Assembly: GCF_022819085.1 (NCBI RefSeq)
Contig: NZ_JALHAG010000001.1
Span: 579,395 to 643,394, forward strand
Direction of reading: 5' to 3'
Length of the DNA stretch: 64,000 nucleotides
Source of the DNA: Planococcus ruber
GTDB lineage: Bacteria; Bacillota; Bacilli; Bacillales_A; Planococcaceae
Shown here: piece by piece, positions 24,027-32,507 of the stretch
Layout of the letters: each line of letters opens with the position of its first letter
How positions within the stretch are numbered: position 1 is the stretch's first letter
The notes under the pieces: generated by a model
The model's database searches: none
The model's input: only the letters and a program-made list of their open reading frames with translations
What the model was told of the DNA's origin: nothing
Position numbers and translations under genes: made by a program

Positions 24027-26117
24027 ATGTCGAAACAGGAAGAGCATCATCATCATGAACCGGCACATTCCAAGGACCACCCAAATCCTTCGGACAGGAA
24101 GCTTCAAGATGAATCCACCATCCAGCCGAAACAGACACATCCGAAACATGGGAGCCACGGGCACCAGGGGCATTCCGGACATGGCGATATGGTGGCGGAT
24201 TTCAAAAAACGGTTCTTTATTTCTTTGATGCTCACCATCCCGATTTTAGCGTTATCGCCAATGATTCAGCACTTTATGGGCGTTAATTGGCGTTTCAACA
24301 ACGATCTTTATATCTTATTCGCATTATCCTCCATCGTCTTTTTCTACGGAGGCTGGCCATTCTTAACCGGCGGAATCCAGGAACTCAAAGAGAAGAATCC
24401 GGGCATGACGACCTTGATTGCGTTGGCCATCACTATCGCTTATGGATACAGCACTCTAGTGGTCTTCGGATGGGACGGCAACCAGCTGTTCTGGGAGCTG
24501 GCGACGCTGGTGGTCATTATGCTGCTCGGGCACTGGGTTGAGATGCGTTCCATAATGGGGGCCTCTAATGCGTTGGAACAGTTGGTGAAGCTGATGCCGA
24601 GCGAAGCGCACAAGCTCGATGAACACAATCAGGTTCAAGACATCCCGTTAGCTGATATCCAAAACAATGATCGGGTGCTGGTCAAGCCGGGCGAGAAGAT
24701 CTCAGTGGATGGGTTGATATTGGAAGGCAAATCGACAATCGACGAATCGATGCTGACTGGGGAATCTGTCCCGATTGATAAAGGAACAGGGGATGGTGTC
24801 ATTGGTGGTTCGGTAAACAAGGAAGGCTCACTCATCATCCAAGTGGAAAAAACGGGGGAGGCTTCCTATCTATCGCAAGTCATCAAGATGGTCAAGGAAG
24901 CACAGGAATCCAAATCCCGGACACAGGATCTGACAAACCGGGCAGCCAAATGGCTCTTTTATTTGGCGCTGGCAGCAGGGTTTATCACCCTATTCGCGTG
25001 GCTGGCGTTCGGTTATGCGTTTGATGTCGCCATTGAACGCATGGTGACGGTAATGGTCATCGCATGTCCGCATGCGTTGGGCTTGGCGGCACCGCTGGTC
25101 GTAGCGGTCTCCACATCCATTTCCGCCAAGCAAGGGCTCTTGATCCGGAATCGCGCCGACTTCGAAGGGGCCCGAAACTTGGATGCCGTGGTGTTTGATA
25201 AAACCGGGACACTGACTCTAGGGAAGTTCGGTGTCACAGATGTTGTGCCGATCGAGAATTATACTGATGAAGAAGTGCTGCAACTGGCTGCGGCCATCGA
25301 ACAGAATTCCGAGCATCCGATCGCCGCCGGTATCGTAAATTCGACCAAAGAAAAAGGGCTAACCATCGGAAAAGTAAGCGATTTTGAATCGATACCCGGT
25401 AAAGGGATTCAAGGAAATGTGAATGGCCAGAAAGTGAATGTGGTCAGTCCAGGCTATATGGAAAGTCATGAACTTCGCTACAATCAGGAACGATTTGAAC
25501 AGTTATCCGAAGAAGGGAAAACAGTCGTCTTTGTACTGGCGGAAGACCAACTAGCTGGAATGATTGCCTTGGCGGATATTGTCCGCGATAGCGCCAAGGA
25601 AGCTGTTGCTGCCTTGAAGGCGAAAGGTATCCATTCAATCATGCTGACGGGCGACAACCGGAAAGTGGCCAATTGGGTAGCGAAACAAGTGGCCATCGAT
25701 GAAGTCTATGCGGAAGTGCTGCCGAACGAGAAAGCCCATCAAATTCAGCAAGTCAAAGATAGCGGGCGCAGAGTGGCAATGACGGGAGACGGCGTGAACG
25801 ATGCGCCGGCACTGGCGACAGCTGACCTCGGGATTGCCATCGGCGCAGGGACGGATGTCGCGATGGAGACAGCCGATGTGGTCCTTGTCCGAAGCGATCC
25901 GAACGATGTGGTGTCGCTGATCGACTGGTCGAAAAAGACGTACCGGAAACTGGTGCAAAATCTATGGTGGGCGACCGGCTATAATATTTTTGCGATTCCC
26001 CTCGCTGCCGGCGTCTTGGCTCCTTGGGGCATCGTGATCAGTCCGGCAATCGGCGCGGTCTTCATGAGTCTCAGCACCGTCATTGTTGCCATCAATGCCA
26101 AACTCTTAAAAGCATAG
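24027..26117 (+). CDS. copB: Copper-translocating P-type ATPase, CPH type
   Basis: A 696-residue P1B ATPase. A His-rich N terminus (EEHHHHEP, HGSHGHQGHSGHG) replaces the usual CxxC metal domain. The membrane metal site is CPH (Cys347-His349), the mark of the CopB/P1B-3 group. The phosphorylation motif DKTGTLT gives Asp391, TGE is in MLTGES, and the hinge motif is TGDGVNDAPAL. Eight membrane helices are expected. CPH enzymes export Cu or Ag from the cytosol. It lies divergent from the Csp-like gene and beside the YdhK/DUF305 genes, so the region forms one copper-handling island. Which copper charge it prefers cannot be read from sequence. Confidence 0.93.
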   Translation: MSKQEEHHHHEPAHSKDHPNPSDRKLQDESTIQPKQTHPKHGSHGHQGHSGHGDMVADFKKRFFISLMLTIPILALSPMIQHFMGVNWRFNNDLYILFALSSIVFFYGGWPFLTGGIQELKEKNPGMTTLIALAITIAYGYSTLVVFGWDGNQLFWELATLVVIMLLGHWVEMRSIMGASNALEQLVKLMPSEAHKLDEHNQVQDIPLADIQNNDRVLVKPGEKISVDGLILEGKSTIDESMLTGESVPIDKGTGDGVIGGSVNKEGSLIIQVEKTGEASYLSQVIKMVKEAQESKSRTQDLTNRAAKWLFYLALAAGFITLFAWLAFGYAFDVAIERMVTVMVIACPHALGLAAPLVVAVSTSISAKQGLLIRNRADFEGARNLDAVVFDKTGTLTLGKFGVTDVVPIENYTDEEVLQLAAAIEQNSEHPIAAGIVNSTKEKGLTIGKVSDFESIPGKGIQGNVNGQKVNVVSPGYMESHELRYNQERFEQLSEEGKTVVFVLAEDQLAGMIALADIVRDSAKEAVAALKAKGIHSIMLTGDNRKVANWVAKQVAIDEVYAEVLPNEKAHQIQQVKDSGRRVAMTGDGVNDAPALATADLGIAIGAGTDVAMETADVVLVRSDPNDVVSLIDWSKKTYRKLVQNLWWATGYNIFAIPLAAGVLAPWGIVISPAIGAVFMSLSTVIVAINAKLLKA

Positions 26118-26188
26118 AAGGAAGGATTTCTAGAAAAATGGGCTGTACTTTTAGGATACCCAGAGTCTTTCAACTGGAGGAGAGGGAA

Positions 26189-26521
26189 ATGAAGATTCAA
26201 CTCATTTGTGAAGCGTGTAAGGTAATTGACGAATTAACTCCATCTAAGAGAAACGGTGAAGTCGGCATCCACTCAGTCCAACAAAATTTTCGGATAGGTG
26301 TGAACTGGAAGAACGAGGTCATCGAGAATTTTCAGGAAGAATTTATTAACGAATTAGGCAAAGCGACAAGCAATAAAGAACGAAGAGAACTCCTGGAGGA
26401 CCAGATTACTGAAAATGCGTTTTCAGAAACCATTGATTTTGAATTGAGCTTCACCTGCAAAGGCTGCGGAAATCGGATTACCTTGAATGACTTTCATTTG
26501 ATTGACCTGATTGGATTCTAG
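26189..26521 (+). CDS. Hypothetical protein with two CxxC-type zinc knuckle motifs
   Basis: A protein of 110 residues that I do not recognise. CEAC near the N terminus (residues 7-10) and CKGC near the C terminus are spaced to bind one zinc ion as a ribbon; the middle is a charged helix (NKERRELLEDQITE). There is no signal peptide. It could be a small zinc-ribbon regulator or an adaptor. ATG 26189 follows GGAGGAGAGG. It comes 71 bases after the copper ATPase on the same strand, so it may be read with it, but nothing else ties it to copper. Confidence 0.65.
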   Translation: MKIQLICEACKVIDELTPSKRNGEVGIHSVQQNFRIGVNWKNEVIENFQEEFINELGKATSNKERRELLEDQITENAFSETIDFELSFTCKGCGNRITLNDFHLIDLIGF

Positions 26522-26686
26522 GGGAAAAAGCCGTTCTAAAGATCCTTTTACCAGTTAAATTGTTAAGAAAAAGGAGACGCAGCCGATATAAAGAAAGATA
26601 AAACGAAAATACTCAAACGAAAATAACGGGAATGCCCATTGCCCGTAAGATGTGAAAGAGGCGTGTTGAGAAAAGGAAGGTCCTTC

Positions 26687-27739
26687 ATGGTTTTGGATAA
26701 CAAAAAGAAAAGAACAGTTCAAGAAGAAAGGAGACGGCGTGATCGATCGAATCTGACTCTTGTGCTTCTGCTGTTTTTGCTGGTTCTATGCCTCGTGCTC
26801 GGCTATTACTTTATAAAGAATGAAAATCAGAAACAAAATAGGGTGGATGTGGCATCTTCTATTGAAACAGACAAGGAGAATGTTTACTTTGAACTTTTGG
26901 AATCATCAAATGAAACCGCTGATGGACAGACCGGTGAAGCAGCCAATTCAGAAAGACCTATAGGTCCGCGATTCAGAGATGAATTCCAGCCCACTATGGA
27001 AAGCCTGTTCCAGGATAGAGAACTGATTAGAGCAAACATTGAAAGATATTTTATAGATAGAAGACACCCCAAAGAAATAGATCCGATGCATACAACCGAT
27101 GGAAAAGATGTACTGTACATTTATCACTCCCATAGCCGAGAAGCGTTCTTGACGTATTTAAAAAACACTGAAAAGCCGGAAGAAGCCTATCACGCGACAG
27201 CAAACGTCACGTTGATCGGAAAGATGCTCGGAGAAGCGATGGAACGCCGTGGAATCGGGACGCAAGTAGACGCTTCAGACATTGGAAAAGAACTCGGTGC
27301 CAGAGGATTGACTTATGGCAGTTCTTATCCGGTATCACGGGAACACGTTCAGGCTGCCCAAAAAGAAAACCGCAATCTGGAAGTTTTCTTGGATATTCAC
27401 CGGGATTCTTTGCGAAAAGATTCCACAACAACAGAAATTAAAGGAAATGCGTTTGCGCAATTGCTGTTTGTCGTTGGAACAGGCCACGCAGAGTTTGAAA
27501 AGAACCTGTCGTTCACAGCCGGTTTACATCAAAAGATCGAAGAGAGATACCCTGGCCTGTCCAAAGGAATATTGGAAAAAGACAGCAGCCAAGGAAATGG
27601 GGTTTATAATCAAGACCTTGCGCCTCAATCGGTAATTATTGAAGTTGGTGGAGTGGACAATACGGCGGAAGAAATCAGCCGGACCATTGAAGCGTTTGCC
27701 GAAGTACTTAGTGATTATTATTGGCACGGTGAAAGATAA
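26687..27739 (+). CDS. SpoIIP-like N-acetylmuramoyl-L-alanine amidase
   Basis: A 350-residue bitopic protein with one N-terminal helix (about 22-40) and an external catalytic domain. IYHSHSREAF, EVFLDIHRDS and the C-terminal VIIEVGGVDNTAEE are the SpoIIP zinc-amidase motifs, giving His, His and Glu ligands. In spore formers SpoIIP works with SpoIID and SpoIIM to hydrolyse septal peptidoglycan during engulfment. Here it sits between copper and arsenic genes with no sporulation neighbours, so it may be an extra, transferred copy with a different cell-wall role. The start ATG 26687 follows AAAAGGAAGG; the frame runs open upstream to 26639. Confidence 0.85.
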   Translation: MVLDNKKKRTVQEERRRRDRSNLTLVLLLFLLVLCLVLGYYFIKNENQKQNRVDVASSIETDKENVYFELLESSNETADGQTGEAANSERPIGPRFRDEFQPTMESLFQDRELIRANIERYFIDRRHPKEIDPMHTTDGKDVLYIYHSHSREAFLTYLKNTEKPEEAYHATANVTLIGKMLGEAMERRGIGTQVDASDIGKELGARGLTYGSSYPVSREHVQAAQKENRNLEVFLDIHRDSLRKDSTTTEIKGNAFAQLLFVVGTGHAEFEKNLSFTAGLHQKIEERYPGLSKGILEKDSSQGNGVYNQDLAPQSVIIEVGGVDNTAEEISRTIEAFAEVLSDYYWHGER

Positions 27740-27860
27740 ATCGGATTTTTCAGTTTCTGTATTACAATGCTTTCGGAAAGAAAGGACTGGAGATTGAGCT
27801 TTTACTCTTCCTTTTTGTATGTGTTGAGATTGCCAATAATGTTGACACAGCTACAATTAA

Positions 27861-27895
27861 AAACAGGCAGCCCGATTTATTCTGGCTGCCTGTTT
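27861..27895 (+). terminator. Terminator after the SpoIIP-like gene
   Basis: The stem AAACAGGCAGCC (27861-27872)/GGCTGCCTGTTT (27884-27895) is perfect over 12 pairs. It can work in both directions because A and T tracts flank it. Confidence 0.75.
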
Positions 27896-27960
27896 ACGCT
27901 TCTTTTTCAAAATCATCATTCATTTGATTGGCAGCAGACGCAACTGCTAAGTTTTGACGG

Positions 27961-28341
27961 CTACATAAAAAACAATTTCAGAGCCGCCCAGCTTATCAAC
28001 AGAAAGCCACTTGATAGCGCTGTGACATATCCTATAAACAGTTTGCTTTCTTTGTTTTGCAACTGTTTATACTCCTTATAAGTGATTTCTCCTATAGCAT
28101 AACGAAATCCAATCTCATTTGGTTCTATTCCGAAGCGTAGACCTTCTTTATCTTCTAAAATGACTTGGCTAACTAAAGGAAGGTCTCTTCCATTCCCAAT
28201 GCCTTCTAAAGCCTGATTCTTAAATTCAGTGCTTTTTCCGTTAATGAAATCAAGCCTGATCGGTTTATAGATAGAATTCTTTCTGATTTTTTCACTCATA
28301 ATATATGCCTGACGTTCAATTTCATTATGGGAAATGCACAT
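27961..28341 (-). CDS. Hypothetical tail-anchored membrane protein
   Basis: A 126-residue protein that I do not recognise. It is soluble and charged for most of its length (DFINGKSTEFKNQALEGIGNG, VILEDKEGLRFGIEPNEIG) and ends in one hydrophobic helix (IGYVTALSSGFLLISWAALKLFF), so it should be tail-anchored in the membrane. The start at 28341 is preceded by GGAGGTGGAGGT, a very strong ribosome site; the frame continues open upstream to 28380. It is convergent with the SpoIIP-like gene. No function can be assigned. Confidence 0.6.
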   Translation of the reverse strand: MCISHNEIERQAYIMSEKIRKNSIYKPIRLDFINGKSTEFKNQALEGIGNGRDLPLVSQVILEDKEGLRFGIEPNEIGFRYAIGEITYKEYKQLQNKESKLFIGYVTALSSGFLLISWAALKLFFM

Positions 28342-28588
28342 ACCTCCACCTCCTGCTTCGTATATTCCAGTGAAAGGCACTCAGGCTTTAAAACTTGATT
28401 TAAACTTCTTCAACTACGCAGTATCTATGCTTCAAGTGGAATTTTTCCATCTCACGAAGTCTAGTCATAGGCAAAGTCTATAATTACTTTAGTTTTACCA
28501 CGTTTTCTATTGCTTATCAATTTAAGTTGTTTAATGGACGTACATATTTTTATGTGATGAAATAGAGTATTCCAACAGATGCTAAATT
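28342..28588. other. Intergenic region, no gene seen
   Basis: AT-rich DNA upstream of the tail-anchored protein gene, presumably holding its promoter. No reading frame with a ribosome site and no clear motif was found before the family A repeat begins. Confidence 0.3.
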
Positions 28589-28690
28589 AGTTTGCATATC
28601 AGTGGGTTATCGAAAGTTGAATATACGAAGGAGAGAAGAGGCTATTCAAAGCTTGTCTTCTCTCTTTTTGTGTGTAAAAGTGCTGGCTTA
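28589..28690 (+). repeat. Dispersed repeat family A, copy at 28.6 kb
   Basis: The left box AGTTTGCATATC...GTTATCGAAAG is followed by the hairpin AGGAGAGAAGA / TCTTCTCTCT, TTTTT and a right arm GTGTGTAAAAGTG. It lies just before the ACR3-like permease gene, at the left edge of the arsenic island. Confidence 0.75.
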
Positions 28691-28766
28691 ATTTTTTTGA
28701 CTTGGTTAATCTTAATAGGCAGTCGCTCATATCGTTAGTTTTCTCTTTTCGTAAAGGAGTGCCATC

Positions 28767-29717
28767 ATGAACGTATTTGAGAAATTTCAAACCGTCATTA
28801 TTTTAACCGCAGTGGGGATCGGTCTTTTATTCGGTCAACTCTACTTTTTTGAACAATACGCCGGATCCTTCATCGTGCCATTTTTGTTGCTGATGCTCTA
28901 TGGATTATTTCTTACCATACCCTTGCAGCACTTGAAAGACGCTTTTAAAAATCGCAAGTTCTTGAATACCAGCATCCTTATCAATTTTTTCTGGACGCCT
29001 TTGATAGCATGGGGACTGGGGGCTGTCTTCCTTGCGGACCATCCAGCCTTATGGATTGGGTTTATCATGCTGATGGTGACGCCTTGTACCGACTGGTACT
29101 TGATGTTCACGTCGATTGCCAAAGGGAATGTCCCCTTGTCCACGTCCGTTTTGCCGATTAATTTGATTCTGCAGGTCGTGCTGCTGCCGGTCTACCTGTT
29201 CATTTTTGCCGGCACAATCGAGCCGATCCCGTTATCAACCATCGGCGAAAGCATTGTCCTGGTGCTGATCATTCCATTTACCCTGGCGCATGTGACGCGC
29301 TATGCCTTGCGGAAGAAGGAGAGATTCTTGAATGAGAAACTCGTGCCTTTTTTCGCTACGGCACAGATTTTCTTTTTGTCCCTGGCGATCCTGGCGATGT
29401 TTGCTTCGCAAGGGAAGTACCTGCTCAACAACCTTGAGGTCATTTCCATCTTGTTGCTGCCGGTTTTGTTGTTCTTTGGCATCAACTTTATCGGGGCGCA
29501 ATCGGTGGGAAAAGCGCTGAAATTTTCCTATGAAGATACGGTGAGTTTAAGCCTGACGATCATCGCCCGCAATTCGCCCGTTTCGTTGGCCATTGCGGTC
29601 ACCGCTTTTCCGGATCAGCCGTTGATTGCGTTAGCCTTGGTCATTGGCCCGCTGATTGAATTGCCCATATTGGCCATCGCATCTCAACTATTGCTCCTTA
29701 AAAGAAAAACAGCTTAA
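28767..29717 (+). CDS. ACR3-like arsenic efflux permease (BASS superfamily)
   Basis: A 316-residue membrane protein with about ten hydrophobic helices. MLMVTPCTDWYLMFTSIAKGN corresponds to the Cys-containing helix of ACR3 permeases (APCTAM in classical members), and TIIARNSPVSLAIAVTAF matches the second crossover helix. ACR3 proteins expel arsenite using the proton gradient. Here the gene directly precedes arsR and a separate ArsB pump, so the island has two different arsenite exporters, or this one handles another arsenical. Its length is a little short for ACR3. It has its own terminator, so it is a separate transcript from the ars operon. Confidence 0.72.
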   Translation: MNVFEKFQTVIILTAVGIGLLFGQLYFFEQYAGSFIVPFLLLMLYGLFLTIPLQHLKDAFKNRKFLNTSILINFFWTPLIAWGLGAVFLADHPALWIGFIMLMVTPCTDWYLMFTSIAKGNVPLSTSVLPINLILQVVLLPVYLFIFAGTIEPIPLSTIGESIVLVLIIPFTLAHVTRYALRKKERFLNEKLVPFFATAQIFFLSLAILAMFASQGKYLLNNLEVISILLLPVLLFFGINFIGAQSVGKALKFSYEDTVSLSLTIIARNSPVSLAIAVTAFPDQPLIALALVIGPLIELPILAIASQLLLLKRKTA

Positions 29718-29730
29718 TAGTAAATATACA

Positions 29731-29772
29731 AAAAGAAAGACGGATGCTTAACCCTCTGTCTTTCTTTTTTAT
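29731..29772 (+). terminator. Terminator of the ACR3-like gene
   Basis: The stem AAAAGAAAGACGG / CTGTCTTTCTTTT (29731-29743 and about 29756-29770) ends in T6. Confidence 0.8.
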
Positions 29773-29824
29773 TCCCGTAATCATAGTGTCAGTAAAAGGA
29801 TGAAACACAATTAGAAATAGGGAC

Positions 29825-29853
29825 TTGAACATATAAGCATATGCTGGTATGCT
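29825..29853 (+). promoter_or_regulatory. ars promoter with ArsR-type palindrome
   Basis: TTGAAC (29825-29830), a 17-base spacer and TATGCT (29848-29853) form the promoter. The palindrome AGCATATGCT (29836-29845) lies in the spacer, where a bound ArsR dimer would block polymerase. No other palindrome is near the arsR start. Confidence 0.65.
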
Positions 29854-29936
29854 GTTATTGGATTACAAACAGGTAACGAAAGAAATCCTACTTAATCAAA
29901 AAACGATACAACCCGTAGAGTGAGGTGAAAGAACAG

Positions 29937-30287
29937 ATGGAAGTGAAAGCGAAGGAAATTGAAATCGAGAAAGCCAGTATTGTCCTTAAATTACTTGGAG
30001 ACAAGACGCGCCTTGCGATGATGAAGCTCTTGGAGAAAAACGAGTGCTGCGTCTGCGAATTTGTGGCCATCTTCAACATCAGCCAATCGGCCATCAGCCA
30101 GCATTTGCGGAAACTCCGCGATGTCGGATTGGTGAAGGAAAACCGGAAAGGCCAATGGATTTTCTATTCATTGAACAAAGACAGCGAACTGTACGAAATG
30201 GTCTTGCATATCCTGGAGGTGATTCCGAGTCAGGATGAACGAATGAAGGAATTGGAGAAACAAGGACTGCGAATCAGCTGTGAATAA
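29937..30287 (+). CDS. arsR: ArsR-family arsenic-responsive repressor
   Basis: A 116-residue winged-helix repressor of the ArsR/SmtB family. The arsenite-binding cluster is in the DNA-binding helix: NECCVCEF with Cys37, Cys38 and Cys40, the classical CxC type with an extra cysteine. The recognition helix is SQSAISQHLRKLRDVGLV. It leaves DNA when As(III) binds. It is the first gene of arsRBCDA. ATG 29937 is chosen because GAGG precedes it; an in-frame GTG at 29925 overlaps that site. The palindrome at 29836 is its likely operator. Confidence 0.93.
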   Translation: MEVKAKEIEIEKASIVLKLLGDKTRLAMMKLLEKNECCVCEFVAIFNISQSAISQHLRKLRDVGLVKENRKGQWIFYSLNKDSELYEMVLHILEVIPSQDERMKELEKQGLRISCE

Positions 30288-30300
30288 TGGAGGGAACTAA

Positions 30301-31596
30301 ATGGTACAAGGAATTTTAGCATCGGTCATCTTCCTCCTCACCCTGGTACTCGTCATCTGGCAGCCACGCAATCTATCGATTGGTTGGTCGGCTATTGGCG
30401 GGGCAGTAGTTGCTTTGTTGGTTGGAGTCGTTGATTTTCAAGATGTAGCAGATGTATTTGGAATTGTGTGGAATGCCACACTGGCCTTTATCGCCATCAT
30501 CATCATTTCATTGATTTTGGACGAAATCGGCTTCTTCGAATGGGCAGCGCTTCACATGGCGCGAATCGCCAAAGGGAACGGCTTGCGCATGTTTGTCTTT
30601 GTCAGCATCCTCGGTGCCTTTGTGGCGGCGTTGTTTGCGAACGATGGGGCAGCCTTAATTTTGACGCCAATCGTCTTGGCGATGGTCCGGAATTTGAATT
30701 TCTCGGAAAAGATGATTTTTCCATTCATCATGGCCAGCGGATTTATTGCGGATACGACCTCGTTGCCGTTAGTTGTCAGTAACTTAGTGAACATCGTCTC
30801 GGCCGACTTTTTCGGCATCGGGTTTGCGGAATACGCCTCCCGGATGATCGTCCCGAACCTGTTTGCGTTAGTGGCCAGTATTTTGGTGCTGTATTTGTTT
30901 TTCCGGAAAGACATTCCGAAAAACTACGAAGTGGCGAATTTGAAAAAGCCGAACGACGCCATCAAGGACCACAAGATGTTCCGCCTGTCGTGGTTTGTTC
31001 TGGCGATTCTGCTAGTCGGATATTTCTCCAGTGAATTCATCGGGGTGCCAGTTTCGATTGTCGCGGGCATCATTGCCATCTTCTTTTTATTGATGGCACA
31101 AAAAAGCCCAGCGGTCCGGACGCGCATCATTTTACGTGGTGCGCCGTGGAACATCGTCTTCTTCTCGCTCGGCATGTACGTCGTGGTCTATGGACTGCGG
31201 AATGTCGGCTTGACCGGCGTGTTGGCAGATGTCATTCAGATGGCGGCGGAGCAAGGCTTGTTTGTCGCCACGATTTCGATGGGCTTCATTGCGGCCATCC
31301 TGTCGTCGGTGATGAACAACATGCCGACGGTGATGATCAATGCGCTCGCTATATCTGAGACGCAGACAACCGGAACCATCCGGGAAGCACTCATTTATGC
31401 GAACATCATCGGATCGGATTTGGGTCCAAAAATCACCCCAATCGGGTCGCTCGCTACGCTATTGTGGCTGCACGTCCTATCATTAAAAGGGGTGAAAATC
31501 TCATGGGGAACGTATTTCAAGGTCGGCATCATCCTGACGATTCCGACGCTTCTCGCAACCCTCATCGGATTGTACTTGTGGTTATTGATTCTCTAA
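30301..31596 (+). CDS. arsB: Arsenite efflux pump ArsB
   Basis: A 431-residue membrane protein of the ion transporter superfamily, equal in length to classical ArsB. Twelve hydrophobic segments are visible. Typical ArsB residues include [37 protein letters not shown] and [13 protein letters not shown]. It expels arsenite and antimonite, alone through the proton gradient or as the channel of an ArsA-driven pump; ArsA is encoded in the same operon. The start follows AATGGAGG, 13 bases after the arsR stop. Confidence 0.95.
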   Translation: MVQGILASVIFLLTLVLVIWQPRNLSIGWSAIGGAVVALLVGVVDFQDVADVFGIVWNATLAFIAIIIISLILDEIGFFEWAALHMARIAKGNGLRMFVFVSILGAFVAALFANDGAALILTPIVLAMVRNLNFSEKMIFPFIMASGFIADTTSLPLVVSNLVNIVSADFFGIGFAEYASRMIVPNLFALVASILVLYLFFRKDIPKNYEVANLKKPNDAIKDHKMFRLSWFVLAILLVGYFSSEFIGVPVSIVAGIIAIFFLLMAQKSPAVRTRIILRGAPWNIVFFSLGMYVVVYGLRNVGLTGVLADVIQMAAEQGLFVATISMGFIAAILSSVMNNMPTVMINALAISETQTTGTIREALIYANIIGSDLGPKITPIGSLATLLWLHVLSLKGVKISWGTYFKVGIILTIPTLLATLIGLYLWLLIL

Positions 31597-31629
31597 AAAA
31601 ATCTATTTATCCAAAAGGAGCTTACCATT

Positions 31630-32049
31630 ATGACGAAAAAAACATTGTACTTCCTCTGCACGGGCAACTCATGCCGCAGCCAAATGGCGGAAGGATGGGG
31701 GAAAGAAATCCTTGGAGACGAGTGGCAGGTATTGAGCGCTGGCATCGAAGCACACGGGCTGAACCCGAATGCGGTAAAAGCGATGAACGAAGTGGATATC
31801 GACATTTCGAATCAGACTTCAGACATTATTGACCTAGACATTCTGAACAATGCGGACTTTGTCGTGACATTATGCGGCGATGCCGCGGACAAATGCCCGA
31901 TGACGCCGCCTCACGTGAAGCGCGATCATTGGGGATTTTTAGATCCGGCGAAAGCGGAAGGAACCGATGAGGAGAAATGGACGGTCTTCCAGAACATTCG
32001 TGATGAAATCGGTGCCCGTATCCGTGAATTCGCAGAAACAGGCAAGTAA
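31630..32049 (+). CDS. arsC: Arsenate reductase, thioredoxin-coupled
   Basis: A 139-residue cytosolic enzyme with the low-molecular-weight phosphatase fold. Cys10 and Arg16 lie in [15 protein letters not shown] (Cx5R loop). The redox pair Cys82 and Cys89 is in [10 protein letters not shown], exactly as in the Staphylococcus pI258 enzyme. It reduces arsenate to arsenite, which ArsB then expels, and is recycled by thioredoxin. A modest hairpin follows, so expression of arsD-arsA may be lower than that of arsRBC. Confidence 0.96.
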   Translation: MTKKTLYFLCTGNSCRSQMAEGWGKEILGDEWQVLSAGIEAHGLNPNAVKAMNEVDIDISNQTSDIIDLDILNNADFVVTLCGDAADKCPMTPPHVKRDHWGFLDPAKAEGTDEEKWTVFQNIRDEIGARIREFAETGK

Positions 32050-32055
32050 TCAAAG

Positions 32056-32085
32056 AGCCGTGATCGGGTATCACGGCTTTCTTTC
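32056..32085 (+). terminator. Weak intra-operon hairpin between arsC and arsD
   Basis: The stem AGCCGTGA (32056-32063)/TCACGGCT (32071-32078) is followed by TTCTTTCT. The tail is imperfect, suggesting attenuation rather than full stop. Confidence 0.6.
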
Positions 32086-32134
32086 TCAGTGCTACATGCG
32101 TCTATTCTAAACTCGTAATGGAGGAGAAACTATC

Positions 32135-32494
32135 ATGAAAAAAGTCGAAATTTACGATCCGGCGATGTGCTGTTCCACCGGTGTCTGCGGTCCCGTTGTA
32201 GACCCGGACTTAACCAGAATCGCGTCAGCTGTCTATTCCCTTGAAAAGAAAGGCTTCACGATTGCGCGTTATAACCTGACCAATGACCCCGGTGCCTTTG
32301 TCGAAAACGGAATCGTCAACCAAGCATTGGTAGAAAAAGGACCGGAAGTGCTGCCGTTGGTTCTGGTTGATAACGAAGTCGTCAAAATGGCGGCGTATCC
32401 GACCAATGAAGAGTTGGCGGAATGGTTCGACACCACGCCCGCCGAATTGCAGGAAAAGCCGCGGATTCGCGTGTCGGTCAATTTTGGCAAGTAA
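32135..32494 (+). CDS. arsD: Arsenic metallochaperone ArsD
   Basis: A 119-residue protein. Cys12, Cys13 and Cys18 in DPAMCCSTGVCGP are the arsenite-binding triad of ArsD, which passes As(III) to the ArsA ATPase and raises its affinity. The vicinal Cys pairs near the C terminus found in some ArsD proteins are absent, as in many Gram-positive versions. ATG 32135 follows AATGGAGGAG. arsA starts 13 bases after its stop, so they form a pair as usual. Confidence 0.95.
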   Translation: MKKVEIYDPAMCCSTGVCGPVVDPDLTRIASAVYSLEKKGFTIARYNLTNDPGAFVENGIVNQALVEKGPEVLPLVLVDNEVVKMAAYPTNEELAEWFDTTPAELQEKPRIRVSVNFGK

Positions 32495-32507
32495 AGGAGC
32501 ATATTCT

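Noticed and set aside
32367..32507. Longer N terminus for ArsA starting inside arsD
   Set aside because: ATG 32508 has a good ribosome site and gives the normal ArsA start and length; the upstream part is the arsD gene in another frame.
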